Shown: positions 42,704 to 52,249 of the stretch, piece after piece | How positions within the stretch are numbered: the first letter of the stretch is position 1 | Layout: each line of letters starts with the position of its first letter | Source: Desulfosarcina ovata subsp. ovata | GTDB taxonomy: Bacteria; Desulfobacterota; Desulfobacteria; Desulfobacterales; Desulfosarcinaceae | Assembly: GCF_009689005.1 (NCBI RefSeq) | Contig: NZ_AP021879.1 | Span: 1,922,001-1,986,000 of the forward strand | Direction: 5' to 3' | Length of the DNA stretch: 64,000 nucleotides | The notes under the pieces: model-generated | Database searches by the model: none | What the model was told of the DNA's origin: nothing | Seen by the model: the letters and a program-made list of their open reading frames with translations, nothing else | Translations under genes and position numbers: made by a program

Positions 42704-43758
42704 GTGAGCATTCTAAATCAAAACCCGGCCCTCCCATTGTCGGCGTCAGCAAAAATATCGAACGTGTGCGGGAACTGATCGAACATGTGGCCAGCACGGG
42801 ACTGAATACGGTGGTTTTCGGGGAAAGTGGTGTCGGCAAAGAAGTTGTCGCACAGAACCTGTACCAGAAATCCCCTCGTCTGGGAAAACCCTTCATCAAG
42901 ATCAATTGTGCCGCCCTGCCGGAAGGTCTCCTGGAGAGTGAATTGTTCGGCTACGAGCGTGGCGCCTTTACCGGAGCCGAACAGAAAAAGAAAGGCAAAT
43001 TCCAACTGGCCCATAGCGGTGTTCTGCTCCTGGATGAAATTGGCGACATGTCGCTGCCCCTGCAGGCAAAATTGCTGCATGTCCTGCAGAGCGGCGGTGA
43101 ATTCTCGCCGTTGGGCTCGGAAAAAGAGGTCAAGGCAGACACCTGGGTGATCGCCGCCACCAATCACGATCTGCAAAAAGACATCGAAGAGGGAAAATTC
43201 CGCGAGGATCTGTATTACCGACTCAATATCATCAAAATCTATCTGGCCCCACTACGTGAGCGCCCCGAGGATATTCCACCGCTGATCGACTTTTACGTTA
43301 AAGAGTATGCCGCCATGCTCAATAACCGTCGTGTCGAGAAACCCAGCGCCGATGTGATCGAGCGCATGTGTGCCTACAGTTGGCCGGGAAACGTCCGCGA
43401 ACTCCAGAACGTCCTGAAACGGATGCTGGTACTGGGGGATTGCAACCAGATTATTGATGAGCTTTTCAACAATGAGAAGGCCCCCCAGAACGGGGAAAAT
43501 TCCGATAGCGGTGCCGACCACCACGCCTCACTGTCCACCATTATTGATCTGGGCGGTAAAAATTCGCCGGACAATCAATCGTTTTCCTTAAAGTCAGCCA
43601 AGAAAAAAGCGGTTGAAATGGTTGAACGCGAAATCATCTCCCATGTTCTCGGGAAAACCGACTGGAACCGCAGCAAAGCGTCAAAAATATTGAAGATCAG
43701 CTATAAGACGTTGCTTTACAAGATTAGTGATCTGGGAATTTTGCCGCCGGAAAAGTAA
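42700..43758 (+). CDS. Sigma-54-dependent transcriptional activator (receiver-less)
   Basis: 352 aa. Complete AAA+ activator: GESGVGKEVVAQNLY (Walker A), YERGAFTGAEQKKKGKF (sigma-54 contact loop), GVLLLDEIGDM (Walker B), FREDLYYRLN (arginine finger), YSWPGNVREL, and the Fis HTH (NRSKASKILKISYKTLLYKI). The regulatory domain is the separate receiver protein just upstream, so together they form a split NtrC-type regulator, perhaps a PrsR analogue of XrtA systems. Confidence 0.93.
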   Translation: MSEHSKSKPGPPIVGVSKNIERVRELIEHVASTGLNTVVFGESGVGKEVVAQNLYQKSPRLGKPFIKINCAALPEGLLESELFGYERGAFTGAEQKKKGKFQLAHSGVLLLDEIGDMSLPLQAKLLHVLQSGGEFSPLGSEKEVKADTWVIAATNHDLQKDIEEGKFREDLYYRLNIIKIYLAPLRERPEDIPPLIDFYVKEYAAMLNNRRVEKPSADVIERMCAYSWPGNVRELQNVLKRMLVLGDCNQIIDELFNNEKAPQNGENSDSGADHHASLSTIIDLGGKNSPDNQSFSLKSAKKKAVEMVEREIISHVLGKTDWNRSKASKILKISYKTLLYKISDLGILPPEK

Positions 43759-43763
43759 AGGGG

Positions 43764-45104
43764 TCACTCACCGGTATCAACCGTCCCTTCAGGCAACCCA
43801 TCTCCAGAAATCCTGTTGACGCTAACCGTTCGAAGCGTGTTGTACCATTCATCCGGTCCGTCGAAGCGCACCGGGACGTAGTTGTCGGTCAGGCCTTTCA
43901 GGCGACCGTCGCCCTTGTCACGGGTCTCTTCCACCAGAACGGTAACGGTCTCGCCGATGCGACGGTGATAAAAACCGCGCCGTTTTTCTTCACCCAAACG
44001 GCGCATCCTCCGGCAGCGGTTTTTGATGACCGGTGCCGGGATCTGCCCGCTGAAGGAAAACGCCGGCGTGCCTTCACGGGCCGAAAACGGAAAAACATGC
44101 AGATAGGTCACCGGCAGGCTGGAAATCAACTGATGGGTGTTCTCAAAAGCAGCGTCTGTCTCTCCGGGAAATCCGATCAGAGTGTCGACGCCAATGGCCG
44201 CATGGGGCACTCGGTGGATGATGGCGTGCACCCGCCCCCTGAAAAAATCTCTGGTGTACGGCCGGTGCATGCGCTTCAAAATACCGTCGTCGCCGCTTTG
44301 CAGGGGGACATGAAAATGGGGGCAGAGCCGTCCAGGCTGATTCGGGTCGGCATCGGCCAATCCAATGATCTCGTCGGAGAGCTCGGCCGGTTCAATGGAG
44401 CTGAGGCGCACCCGATTGATGGTGCCTGCCTCGCGGATGCGGCAAAGCAGGTCGTACAAACCTGTGGTCGACGATAAATCCTTGCCGTAACAGCCGATAT
44501 GAATGCCGGTAAGCACCACCTCGCGGTAGCCCAGCCGTCCCAATCGGCCGATCTGATCCAGCACCTGATCCACGGGCAGGCTGCGGCTTCTTCCGCGGGC
44601 ATGAGGGACGATGCAGTAGGTGCAAAAAGCATCGCAGCCATCCTGCACTTTCAGAAACGGCCGTGTGCGGCCGCCATGGGCAATGCCGGGCAACGCGTCA
44701 AATTGAGCGATTGCTCTTACATCCCCGCAGGCTGGCGTTTCCGGGGAGGCATCCATTGCGGGCAGGCCGGCCAGTATCTGCCGGGGGATCTGGTGTTTGT
44801 CGCCGTTGCCGACCACCCGGTCGACTCCGTCGATGGCGGCCAACTCCGCCGGCGCGATCTGGGCATGGCAGCCGGTCACCACGATTCGCGCCCCGGGATT
44901 GTTGCGAATGGCCTGGCGAACAGCCTGGCGGCTCTGCATGGCCGCCTTGCGGGTCACCGTACAGGTATTGACGATCACCAGGTCTGCCTGACCATCCGTT
45001 CCATATGCAAACCCGGCACCAGCTTCCACCAGGGCATTGCAGATGGCCTCGGATTCGCACTGGTTGACTTTGCAACCCAGAGTTTTGACACAAAATCTTT
45101 TCAT
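43764..45104 (-). CDS. mtaB: tRNA (N6-threonylcarbamoyladenosine-37) methylthiotransferase
   Basis: 446 aa. N-terminal UPF0004 cysteines (TLGCKVNQCESE, VNTCTVT, GCHAQ), radical-SAM CxxxCxxC in DGCDAFCTYCIVPHARGRS, PLQSGDDGILKRMHRPYT, and a C-terminal TRAM-like domain. Modifies ms2t6A37 in ANN-decoding tRNAs. Ends 6 bp from the convergent activator gene and overlaps mnmA by 4 nt, an RNA-modification operon. Confidence 0.94.
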   Translation of the reverse strand: MKRFCVKTLGCKVNQCESEAICNALVEAGAGFAYGTDGQADLVIVNTCTVTRKAAMQSRQAVRQAIRNNPGARIVVTGCHAQIAPAELAAIDGVDRVVGNGDKHQIPRQILAGLPAMDASPETPACGDVRAIAQFDALPGIAHGGRTRPFLKVQDGCDAFCTYCIVPHARGRSRSLPVDQVLDQIGRLGRLGYREVVLTGIHIGCYGKDLSSTTGLYDLLCRIREAGTINRVRLSSIEPAELSDEIIGLADADPNQPGRLCPHFHVPLQSGDDGILKRMHRPYTRDFFRGRVHAIIHRVPHAAIGVDTLIGFPGETDAAFENTHQLISSLPVTYLHVFPFSAREGTPAFSFSGQIPAPVIKNRCRRMRRLGEEKRRGFYHRRIGETVTVLVEETRDKGDGRLKGLTDNYVPVRFDGPDEWYNTLRTVSVNRISGDGLPEGTVDTGE

Positions 45105-46144
45105 GAATCAGAAATCCACCCCCCACCGATCACTTCATCCCCCCGGTAAAACACCGCTCCCTGCCCTGGGGTCACCGCCGCCTGGGGCACGTCGAAGCGC
45201 ACCCATGCCTTATCACGGCCCACGGGAGTAACCGCCGCAGGCACCGCCCGATGCCGGTAGCGAATCCGGGTTTGAACAGCCAGGGGGGCCGATGGAGTAT
45301 CATGAATCCAATTCATGTCCCTTACCCGACAACGATCGGTGGTCAACTCATCCTTGAAACCGACAACCAACCGGTTCTGCCGGATATCGATGCGAACCAC
45401 GTAATACGCCTGACTGGCCGGACAGTCGATTCCGCGCCGCTGGCCGATGGTATATCGATGCAGCCCGTTGTGTCTGCCGACCCGGCGTCCGGCGGTATCC
45501 ACAATATCCCCTGGCTGCGGACGAATGCCGGCCTGCGTGGTGAGAAACTGGGCATAGTCACCGTCCTGAATAAAGCACACATCCTGGCTCTCCCGGCACG
45601 TCACCGGCTGAAGTCCTTTTTGGTCCGCCAACGCCATGACCTCGGCTTTGGTCCAGGTCCCCAGTGGAAACACGGCCCGGGCCAGTTGCGCCTGGTTGAG
45701 CCGGGCCAGAAAGTAGGACTGATCCTTGGCCGGGTCCACGCCCTTGTACAGCCGATAGACCCCATTGGGATCGCTTGTCACCTGTGCATAATGGCCGGTG
45801 GCCAGCCTCGATGCACCCCGCTTTTCAGCTTCTTCAAAAAGCACACCGAATTTTATCAACGGGTTGCACACCAGGCAGGGATTGGGCGTCAGGCCGTTTG
45901 CATAGGCATCGGAAAAATAGTCGACCACCTGTTTTTTGAAGGCAGCACCAAGATCGACAATGGCGACCGGTATGCCCAGGGACGCAAACAACGCCACGAT
46001 ACGCCGGGCCATCCGATCTTCCGGTTTCTCGTAGCCGGTAAGAAAGTGAAGCCCCAACAGATCACAGCGTTGCTGTTTTAAAAGATGGGCGCAAACCAGT
46101 GAATCAACGCCGCCGGAGACGGCGATGGCAATACGATCGGTCAT
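45101..46144 (-). CDS. mnmA: tRNA-specific 2-thiouridylase
   Basis: 347 aa. PP-loop AVSGGVDSLVCA, first catalytic cysteine in TPNPCLVCNPLIKF, second in ESQDVCFIQDGDYAQFL, HRYTIGQRRGI, YYVVRIDIRQNRLVVG. Inserts sulfur at wobble U34. Overlaps mtaB and the NIL-ferredoxin gene by 4 nt on each side, indicating coupled translation. Confidence 0.95.
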   Translation of the reverse strand: MTDRIAIAVSGGVDSLVCAHLLKQQRCDLLGLHFLTGYEKPEDRMARRIVALFASLGIPVAIVDLGAAFKKQVVDYFSDAYANGLTPNPCLVCNPLIKFGVLFEEAEKRGASRLATGHYAQVTSDPNGVYRLYKGVDPAKDQSYFLARLNQAQLARAVFPLGTWTKAEVMALADQKGLQPVTCRESQDVCFIQDGDYAQFLTTQAGIRPQPGDIVDTAGRRVGRHNGLHRYTIGQRRGIDCPASQAYYVVRIDIRQNRLVVGFKDELTTDRCRVRDMNWIHDTPSAPLAVQTRIRYRHRAVPAAVTPVGRDKAWVRFDVPQAAVTPGQGAVFYRGDEVIGGGWISDS

Positions 46145-46569
46145 TCAAAAAAAAGCTGGTTGGTGGGACGCACCTGCATGGCCCGCGGCGGGCAGGCAGT
46201 GATGCACAGCTCGCAGACAATGCACTTTTTCTGATCGAAAAGAACTTCCATCTCAGGCCGTTTGATGGCCAGCGCACCGGTGGGGCACACCGCCGTACAC
46301 GCACCGCAATGGGTGCACTTTTTTTTGATGCGTTTGACCTCCTGGGAGGCGTTCTGCACACCCACGCCCTGGCGTTTCAGGTAATCGACCCCGTCCTTAA
46401 AATTCTTTTTGCTGCCGGAAATCTCCAGCACCATGAAGCCCTCTTTGCGGGGCAGAATACCGGCGTTTAAAATATTGAACACCAGATCATATTCCCGCGC
46501 CAGGGTACACACCAGTGGTTTTCGCACTTCCGCCACCGGGAATCGCAGTTTGAGAATCTTTGAATACAC
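46141..46569 (-). CDS. NIL-domain ferredoxin (two 4Fe-4S clusters)
   Basis: 142 aa. An N-terminal NIL domain (KILKLRFPVAEVRKPLVCTL, FNILNAGILPRKEGFMVLEI) precedes two CxxCxxCxxxCP motifs (CTHCGACTAVCP and CIVCELCITACP). In sulfate reducers and methanogens such proteins link to thiolation or sulfur incorporation; its place directly before mnmA suggests electron or sulfur supply to that enzyme. Confidence 0.92.
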   Translation of the reverse strand: MYSKILKLRFPVAEVRKPLVCTLAREYDLVFNILNAGILPRKEGFMVLEISGSKKNFKDGVDYLKRQGVGVQNASQEVKRIKKKCTHCGACTAVCPTGALAIKRPEMEVLFDQKKCIVCELCITACPPRAMQVRPTNQLFFE

Positions 46570-46681
46570 CTATCGCCTCCGTAAATTCCCTTTATTTTTG
46601 AACTTAAGAGATGTAGTCTAATGATAAGTTGTAACGCTGTCAACCTTAACTGACGATTCACCAACCGCTGTTCCCTGTGCA
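46570..46681. other. Divergent promoter region
   Basis: 112 bp between divergent genes; no recognisable element beyond an AT-rich core. Confidence 0.4.
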
Positions 46682-48925
46682 ATGAACTCTTTTGCTTACC
46701 GTACCACCGGGCTGGCCATCAAAACCATTTCCGGTATCAGCCGAGCCCGCCTGAACATGCACGATGCCGAGCACCTCCCCACCGGCCCGACCATCTTTGT
46801 TGTCAATCATTTCACCCGCATCGAGACCTTTCTGCTGCCCTACCATCTGCACCGTTTGACCGGCACACCGGTGTGGGCACTGGCCGATGCAGCACTGTTT
46901 GTGGGCAAATTCGGCCGCTATATAGAACAACTGGGCGCCGTCTCCACCCGCTCTCCGGACCGGGATCGGTTAATGGTCAAATCCCTGCTCACCGCCGAGG
47001 CCAACTGGGTCATCTTTCCCGAAGGACGCATGGTCAAAAACAAGAAGATCATGGAAAAGGGACGTTTCATGATCTCCTACGCAGGCGGAAAACACCCGCC
47101 GCACACCGGCGCAGCCACCCTGGCCCTGAGAACCGAATTCTATCGCCAGCGTCTCATCAATATGGTTGAAAACAATCCTGATGAGGCCCGGCGCCTGGCC
47201 GACCGGTTCATGCTGCCATCGGCAGATGGCATCAGCCGGCTTCCCACCAGCATTGTGCCGATAAATCTCACCTACTACCCGCTTCGGGCGCGGGAAAACG
47301 CCTTGAGCCGCCTGGCCGAACGACTGGTGGAGGATCTGCCGGAACGGATTGCCGAAGAGATCATGACCGAAGGTGCCATGCTGCTCTCCGGTGTCGATAT
47401 CGACATCCGCTTTGGCCCGCCCATTCAAGTTTCCGATTGTCTCTCATGCCGGGCCATCCAGGACGACATCCGGTCGCCCGTGTCCATCGGATTCGACGAC
47501 CGGATTCCCTCCCGCAAATGCATGCGCCGCGAAGCCTTGAAAATCATGCGACGATACATGGCCGCCATTTACCGGATGACCACCGTCAACCACGACCACC
47601 TGTTTGCCGCCTGCCTGAAAAAATCACCGGTTGATCGGATCGATGCGGAGAACTTGAAGCGGCGGGTATTTTTGGCGGCCCAGGCCTGCACCCGATCCGG
47701 CGAGGTCTATTTTCATACCAGCGTCGACAGGAATCAGACCCACCTCTTGACCGACGACCATTATGGCAAATTCAGTGAATTCATCAATTTTGCCGCTGAA
47801 AAAAAAGTGGTCCGCATTGATGGCCGGGGAATCGTCAGGGATGCCGCGCGTCTGGCCGGCATATTTGATTTTCACCGTTCCCGCATCGACAACCCCGTGG
47901 CGGTAATTGCCAATGAAGTCGAGCCGTTGACACCCCTCCAGGGCCGTATATCGAGGCTCTCCTGGATGCCTGGATTCTGGCTGAAACGAAAGGTGGCCCG
48001 TTATCTGATCAAACGGGCCCGAGATGAATTCGATCGGGATTACGACCGGTTCAGCTCATTGGGCGTTTCGAAACCCAGGCAGATCGGACGCCCGTTTCTT
48101 ATCCGAGGCGACCGTCGACGGGTGGGGGTGGTTCTGGCCCATGGTTATCTGGCGGCACCGGCCGAGGTCCGGGGGCTTGCCGAATACCTGGGCCGAATGG
48201 GATTCTGGGTATACGTGCCACGGCTGAAAGGGCATGGTACCGCACCGGAGGACCTGGCCGCCTGCACCTTTCCCGAATGGATCGACGACATGGATGCGGG
48301 CTATGCGGTGATCCGGAGCCTGTGTCGACGGGTGGTCGCCGGCGGCTTTTCCACCGGGGCCGGCCTGGCACTGGACCTGGCCCAGCGGGTGCCGGCGGTG
48401 GAGGCTGTTTTTGCCGTCTCCGCACCACTGCGATTGCAGGACATTGCCGCGCGATTCGTGCCAGCCGTGGACATGTGGAACCGCATCATGGGCCATATCC
48501 ACCTGGAAGAGGCGCAAAAAACCTTTGTGGACAACCACCCGGAAAATCCGCACATCAACTATTTCAAAAACCCCATCTCGGGCGTTCGCGAACTGGAGCG
48601 GCTGATGGCCTCGTTGGAACCGCGACTGTCCGAGATTACCGTGCCGGCGCTGGTGGTCCAGTCACGCGAGGATCCGGTGGTCAATCCCAAGGGAACCGAA
48701 AAGATCTTCAAACGGCTCGGCTCCGTCGACAAACAGATGGTCCTGTTCAATTTTCAGCGCCATGGAATTCTTCTGGGCGAAGGGGCCGATCGGGTCTACC
48801 GAACCATCGGCGATTTTCTCGAACACGTTCGCCAATCTCCACCGCCTGTCCGTAAGGTTGAATTACCTGAGATCAACCCGCCGTCAGTGCCGGAGACCGC
48901 GCCAACAGAGAGCGCACCGGATTGA
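46682..48925 (+). CDS. PlsC-type acyltransferase fused to alpha/beta hydrolase
   Basis: 747 aa. Residues about 20-310 form a glycerolphosphate-type acyltransferase: NHFTRIE at 42-48 (H-x4-E in place of the usual D) and FPEGR at 112-116. Residues about 480-720 form a serine hydrolase or monoacylglycerol-lipase fold: VLAHGYLAAPAEVRGLAEYL, nucleophile in GGFSTGAG near 555, acid in SREDPVV, and RHGILL. The linked activities suggest remodelling of lysolipids. No signal peptide. Standalone gene with a plus-strand orientation. Confidence 0.85.
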   Translation: MNSFAYRTTGLAIKTISGISRARLNMHDAEHLPTGPTIFVVNHFTRIETFLLPYHLHRLTGTPVWALADAALFVGKFGRYIEQLGAVSTRSPDRDRLMVKSLLTAEANWVIFPEGRMVKNKKIMEKGRFMISYAGGKHPPHTGAATLALRTEFYRQRLINMVENNPDEARRLADRFMLPSADGISRLPTSIVPINLTYYPLRARENALSRLAERLVEDLPERIAEEIMTEGAMLLSGVDIDIRFGPPIQVSDCLSCRAIQDDIRSPVSIGFDDRIPSRKCMRREALKIMRRYMAAIYRMTTVNHDHLFAACLKKSPVDRIDAENLKRRVFLAAQACTRSGEVYFHTSVDRNQTHLLTDDHYGKFSEFINFAAEKKVVRIDGRGIVRDAARLAGIFDFHRSRIDNPVAVIANEVEPLTPLQGRISRLSWMPGFWLKRKVARYLIKRARDEFDRDYDRFSSLGVSKPRQIGRPFLIRGDRRRVGVVLAHGYLAAPAEVRGLAEYLGRMGFWVYVPRLKGHGTAPEDLAACTFPEWIDDMDAGYAVIRSLCRRVVAGGFSTGAGLALDLAQRVPAVEAVFAVSAPLRLQDIAARFVPAVDMWNRIMGHIHLEEAQKTFVDNHPENPHINYFKNPISGVRELERLMASLEPRLSEITVPALVVQSREDPVVNPKGTEKIFKRLGSVDKQMVLFNFQRHGILLGEGADRVYRTIGDFLEHVRQSPPPVRKVELPEINPPSVPETAPTESAPD

Positions 48926-49018
48926 TCATCCGGAAATCGCTCATCTTTATTTTCCCCTCGGCCTCCATGCGCTCCAGCGTGTTTGAACGGACCGTGCCCA
49001 CATCGGCCAGAACACAAC
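48873..49018 (-). pseudogene. PhnD-like ABC substrate-binding protein, C-terminal fragment
   Basis: The minus strand encodes GCVLADVGTVRSNTLERMEA, EGKIKMSDFRMINP, then a stop at 48873. V-G-x-V-R-x-x-T-L-E-R-M is a segment of phosphate/phosphonate-binding proteins. Only about 47 codons remain, wedged after hisHF and overlapping the end of the opposing gene. Confidence 0.45.
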
Positions 49019-50590
49019 CTACAGGCGAATTTCGACGCTATCCTTCAAATGGCGTTTAACCGCACCGATGGGGACTTCCCGCCGGTGAAAAATCCCGGCG
49101 GCCAGGGCGGATTCCACATCGGTCGCTTCAAATACCTCGGCAAAATGCGCTTCGCATCCGGCTCCGCTGGAGGCAATCACCGGAATGGTCACCGCCTGTT
49201 TCACGGCCTTGATCAATTCAATGTCAAAGCCCATGTTGGTGCCGTCCCGATCGATGCAGTTGAGCAGAATCTCCCCTGCCCCCAGTTTTTCGCACACCCG
49301 GGCAAGGGTGACGGCGTCCACATCCCGGCCCTCACGCCCCCCCTTGACCGTACACTGGAACCAGCAATGACCCTGTCCTTCCGGTCCGGGGATGGTCGTG
49401 ACGACCGTCGGGTGGTCGGTCTCCGCCGGCGAATTCACATACACGCGCCTCGGATCGATGGAGATCACCACCGCCTGGTTGCCGTAAACGTAGGAGATCC
49501 GTTCGATAGCACTTTGACCGGTGGCCTTGCCGCGTTTCAGGTAATCCTCAACGATATAGACCGCATCACTGCCAATGGAAACCTTGTCGGCACCGGAGCG
49601 GAAATATTCGGCGGCGACCTCGAGGGCCGTGTAACTGCGCCCGTTTTTATCGGTGAAATCGCGGATTCCGCCACCAATGGTCAGGGGTACGAAAACATGT
49701 TTGGAGGTCTCCTTGAGCACCTGGATCATGGGCATGTCTTCCAGGGGAAAATCCCGGAACCCGGTGATGTTGAGAAACGTCACCTCATCGGCCCCCTCCT
49801 CGAAGTATCGGCCGGCCAGTTCCACGGGCTTGCCCAGGTTACGGACGTTGCCGCCCTCGCGGACATCGTACTGATCGCCCTTGGTGACCACCAGATCCCC
49901 CTGGTCATTGGACCGCACATCCAGGCAGGCGATAATCCGTTTGGCCAGCCGGGTGTGGTCGGGGCTTTTGGGCGGGATACTCACCGTACGGTCCTTGCGG
50001 ATGAAGTTCTCCAGCAGGGTCAGACCCGACGCACCGCTTTTTTCTGGATGAAACTGGGTCCCCTGAACGCTTCCTTTCTGTACGGCACTGACAAACGGAT
50101 AGCCGTAATCGGTGGTCGTGAGCACCACTGCCGCATCGTCAGCCACCACATGGTAAGAGTGCACGAAATAGAACTTCTCATCACCGCCCAGCCCGTAGAA
50201 AAGATCGGTGGGCTGCTTGACACTGATGCCGTTCCAGCCCATATGAGGCACGGCCAGGTCCACATCAAAGCGCACCACCCGGCCGGGAAGCACCCCCAGC
50301 CCTTTTTCTTCGGGCGCCTCGTCACTGCCCTCGAACAGCGCCTGCATCCCCAGGCAGATGCCGAAAAAAGGCCGGCCGGCTTTTATAAACGCCAGCAGCG
50401 GTTCCACAAACCGCTTCTCCCGCAAAATCCCCATCATGCTGCCAAAGCTGCCCACCCCGGGAAAAAGCAGCTTCTCCGCCTCCGCGATGTCGCGTCCCGA
50501 TGCGGCCACATGCACGGTTTCGCCCAATTTTTCGATGGCGTTAATCACACTGCGAACGTTTCCGGCACCATAATCCAGCAAGGTAATCAT
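49019..50590 (-). CDS. hisHF: Imidazole glycerol phosphate synthase, HisHF fusion (HIS7/HISN4 type)
   Basis: 523 aa. The glutaminase (HisH) half has C79 in GICLGMQ and the H181-x-E183 dyad in GTQFHPEKS. The HisF cyclase half starts RIIACLDVRSNDQGDLVVTK and ends EVPIGAVKRHLKDSVEIRL, with the catalytic aspartates in ACLDVR and LLNCIDRDG. It contains the extra segments (GDQYDVREGGNVRNLGKPV, YVNSPAETD...HCWFQCTVKGGREGR) known from plant and fungal HIS7 rather than from normal bacterial HisF. Histidine synthesis step 5. Confidence 0.93.
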   Translation of the reverse strand: MITLLDYGAGNVRSVINAIEKLGETVHVAASGRDIAEAEKLLFPGVGSFGSMMGILREKRFVEPLLAFIKAGRPFFGICLGMQALFEGSDEAPEEKGLGVLPGRVVRFDVDLAVPHMGWNGISVKQPTDLFYGLGGDEKFYFVHSYHVVADDAAVVLTTTDYGYPFVSAVQKGSVQGTQFHPEKSGASGLTLLENFIRKDRTVSIPPKSPDHTRLAKRIIACLDVRSNDQGDLVVTKGDQYDVREGGNVRNLGKPVELAGRYFEEGADEVTFLNITGFRDFPLEDMPMIQVLKETSKHVFVPLTIGGGIRDFTDKNGRSYTALEVAAEYFRSGADKVSIGSDAVYIVEDYLKRGKATGQSAIERISYVYGNQAVVISIDPRRVYVNSPAETDHPTVVTTIPGPEGQGHCWFQCTVKGGREGRDVDAVTLARVCEKLGAGEILLNCIDRDGTNMGFDIELIKAVKQAVTIPVIASSGAGCEAHFAEVFEATDVESALAAGIFHRREVPIGAVKRHLKDSVEIRL

Positions 50591-50863
50591 TGTATTGTGT
50601 CCTTTTATGACTGGCTTGAAAAACAGAGTTCATACACCATCACCCCACCGGGCTCAACCGCTTTTTCCCGGGCAATCGCGGCTTCGTCCACCGGTTATGC
50701 AACCGATCAGGATGCACCAATTCGATAGGCGTGCGTCATCCGGACGTATAGGGAGGCCATGGCACCGCAGTATTTTCCCGCGGGCAATTGAAACACCGGC
50801 TCGATCCCCTTTTGGGTTGAGGTCACCCCCTCAAATTATGGACTCAATGTGGATATCGGCAGG
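50591..50863. other. Gap with possible gene remnant
   Basis: The minus strand holds a short frame VDEAAIAREKAVEPGGVMVY ELCFSS then a stop (about 50610-50695) with no start. It could be the tail of a lost gene; nothing else is recognisable. Confidence 0.3.
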
Positions 50864-51754
50864 CTACCGGATCAGCCGGCTGGAGACGCATGCCCTGCAA
50901 GTCCCCGAACGGTGCCGGGCGGCATCCGCCAGGGACATCACCCCCACAATATGGGTGGGATCGGAATCGTGAACAAAAATCCGACCCAGGTCGGCAAGCA
51001 ACATACGGCCGATGGCATCGGTGAGGGAATCGCGACGATGGCAGGCGTGTACGGGTCGACTCATCACCATCGATGCGGTTGTCTGGGGATCAACTTCCCG
51101 ATACCAGCCCATCACCAGATCAGACTTGGAAATCACCCCGGCCGACCGGCCTTCCGGATCGTTGATCAGGGCCGCATGCATGGGCTGGGCGGAAAGCATC
51201 TCCATGACGTGGAACAGGTCGTCGTGGATCCCGCAGGTGGGCACCTCGGTTGTCATCACTGTTTCCACCAGGGCTTCGTCGGGCGGCTGCCCATCACCGC
51301 GTCTCGCATCTTTGCGGAAACGGCTCTTGTTGCAGCGCCGGCAATAGCGGTAAACCAGTCCGAGGATATCGCCGTAGGTCAGCACCCCCTCCATTTGATC
51401 GGCATCGGCTCCTTTCACGAACAGCTGGTGGACCTGTTCGCGCCCCATGGTTTCCAGTGCATCTTCCAGGGGATCATCCGGAAAACAGCAGGTCGGCGGC
51501 CCCATCATAATCTCTCCCAGGAGGGTATCCACGGGCAACCCGACATAATAGGCACCGGTCATATCGGTTTTGGTAACAACCCCGGCCGAGGCGCCTTCAT
51601 CGTCGGTGATCAGCAGGCAGTCCGATTTGTACTTGATCATCCGGGCAACGCCGCGCCGCGCGGTCTCAAAGGCCCGGCCAATCACCATCTGGCGGCGCAT
51701 GGCCTCCCTGACCCGCATGCCGCTCAAAACACTTCTCGTTCGGGCAACCGGCAT
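50864..51754 (-). CDS. Four-CBS-domain protein
   Basis: 296 aa. Repeated CBS patterns: V-x-x-A-M..., CLLITDDEGASAGVVTKTDM, HQLFVKGADADQMEGVLTYG D, VMTTEVPTCGIHDDLFHVME and VMSRPVHACHRRDSLTDAIG. A central CRRC motif (YRYCRRCNKSRFRKD) could bind metal. CBS pairs sense adenylates. It forms an apparent operon with the two-CBS protein at 51779. Partner and target unknown. Confidence 0.85.
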   Translation of the reverse strand: MPVARTRSVLSGMRVREAMRRQMVIGRAFETARRGVARMIKYKSDCLLITDDEGASAGVVTKTDMTGAYYVGLPVDTLLGEIMMGPPTCCFPDDPLEDALETMGREQVHQLFVKGADADQMEGVLTYGDILGLVYRYCRRCNKSRFRKDARRGDGQPPDEALVETVMTTEVPTCGIHDDLFHVMEMLSAQPMHAALINDPEGRSAGVISKSDLVMGWYREVDPQTTASMVMSRPVHACHRRDSLTDAIGRMLLADLGRIFVHDSDPTHIVGVMSLADAARHRSGTCRACVSSRLIR

Positions 51755-51778
51755 CGATATGCGATCTCCCTAGATCGG

Positions 51779-52249
51779 TTACACCAGATACTGGCGCAGC
51801 AAATGGTAGAATAGTTCGGAGATATAGACCATGCCCACCACCGCCTCGTCTTCCACCACAGGCAGCCGGCGAATATGGCGTTTGATCATCAGATCCACGA
51901 TGACCATCAGGTGGGTGTCGGGCGTGATGGTGACCACATCGGGTGTCATCAGGTCACCCACCTGGATGTGCTTCACGCGCCCCAACAGGCCTTCGAACAT
52001 GCCTGCCTGATCCAGGTCCGTCAGCTCCGACCAGATCCCGGCATGACGGGGCTGCACAAACAAGAGGATGTCGTACATGGAGAGCATACCCACCAGGTGC
52101 TCGTTTGCATCGGTGACCATCATGCCGAACACCTTTTTTCCCTGATCGCGACTGGCCTGACGGAAACGATTGACGGCCTCGGCGATGGTATCGTCGACCT
52201 TCAATGTCGAAAAATGCGTGGTCATGACATCCCTGGCCTGCATCCTCAC
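51779..52249 (-). CDS. Two-CBS-domain protein
   Basis: 156 aa. ARDVMTTHFSTLKVDDTIAE AV and VGDLMTPDVVTITPDTHLMV IVDLMIKRHIRRLPVVEDE, each ending with the CBS strand-helix pattern G-M-x-S/Y-x-x-D/E. Probably an adenylate-sensing regulatory subunit; 24 bp upstream of the four-CBS gene, same strand. Confidence 0.88.
   Translation of the reverse strand: MRMQARDVMTTHFSTLKVDDTIAEAVNRFRQASRDQGKKVFGMMVTDANEHLVGMLSMYDILLFVQPRHAGIWSELTDLDQAGMFEGLLGRVKHIQVGDLMTPDVVTITPDTHLMVIVDLMIKRHIRRLPVVEDEAVVGMVYISELFYHLLRQYLV

Noticed and set aside
48983..50728. Plus-strand ORF of 581 codons
   Set aside because: Antisense shadow of hisHF; no family features, while the minus strand matches HisHF throughout.
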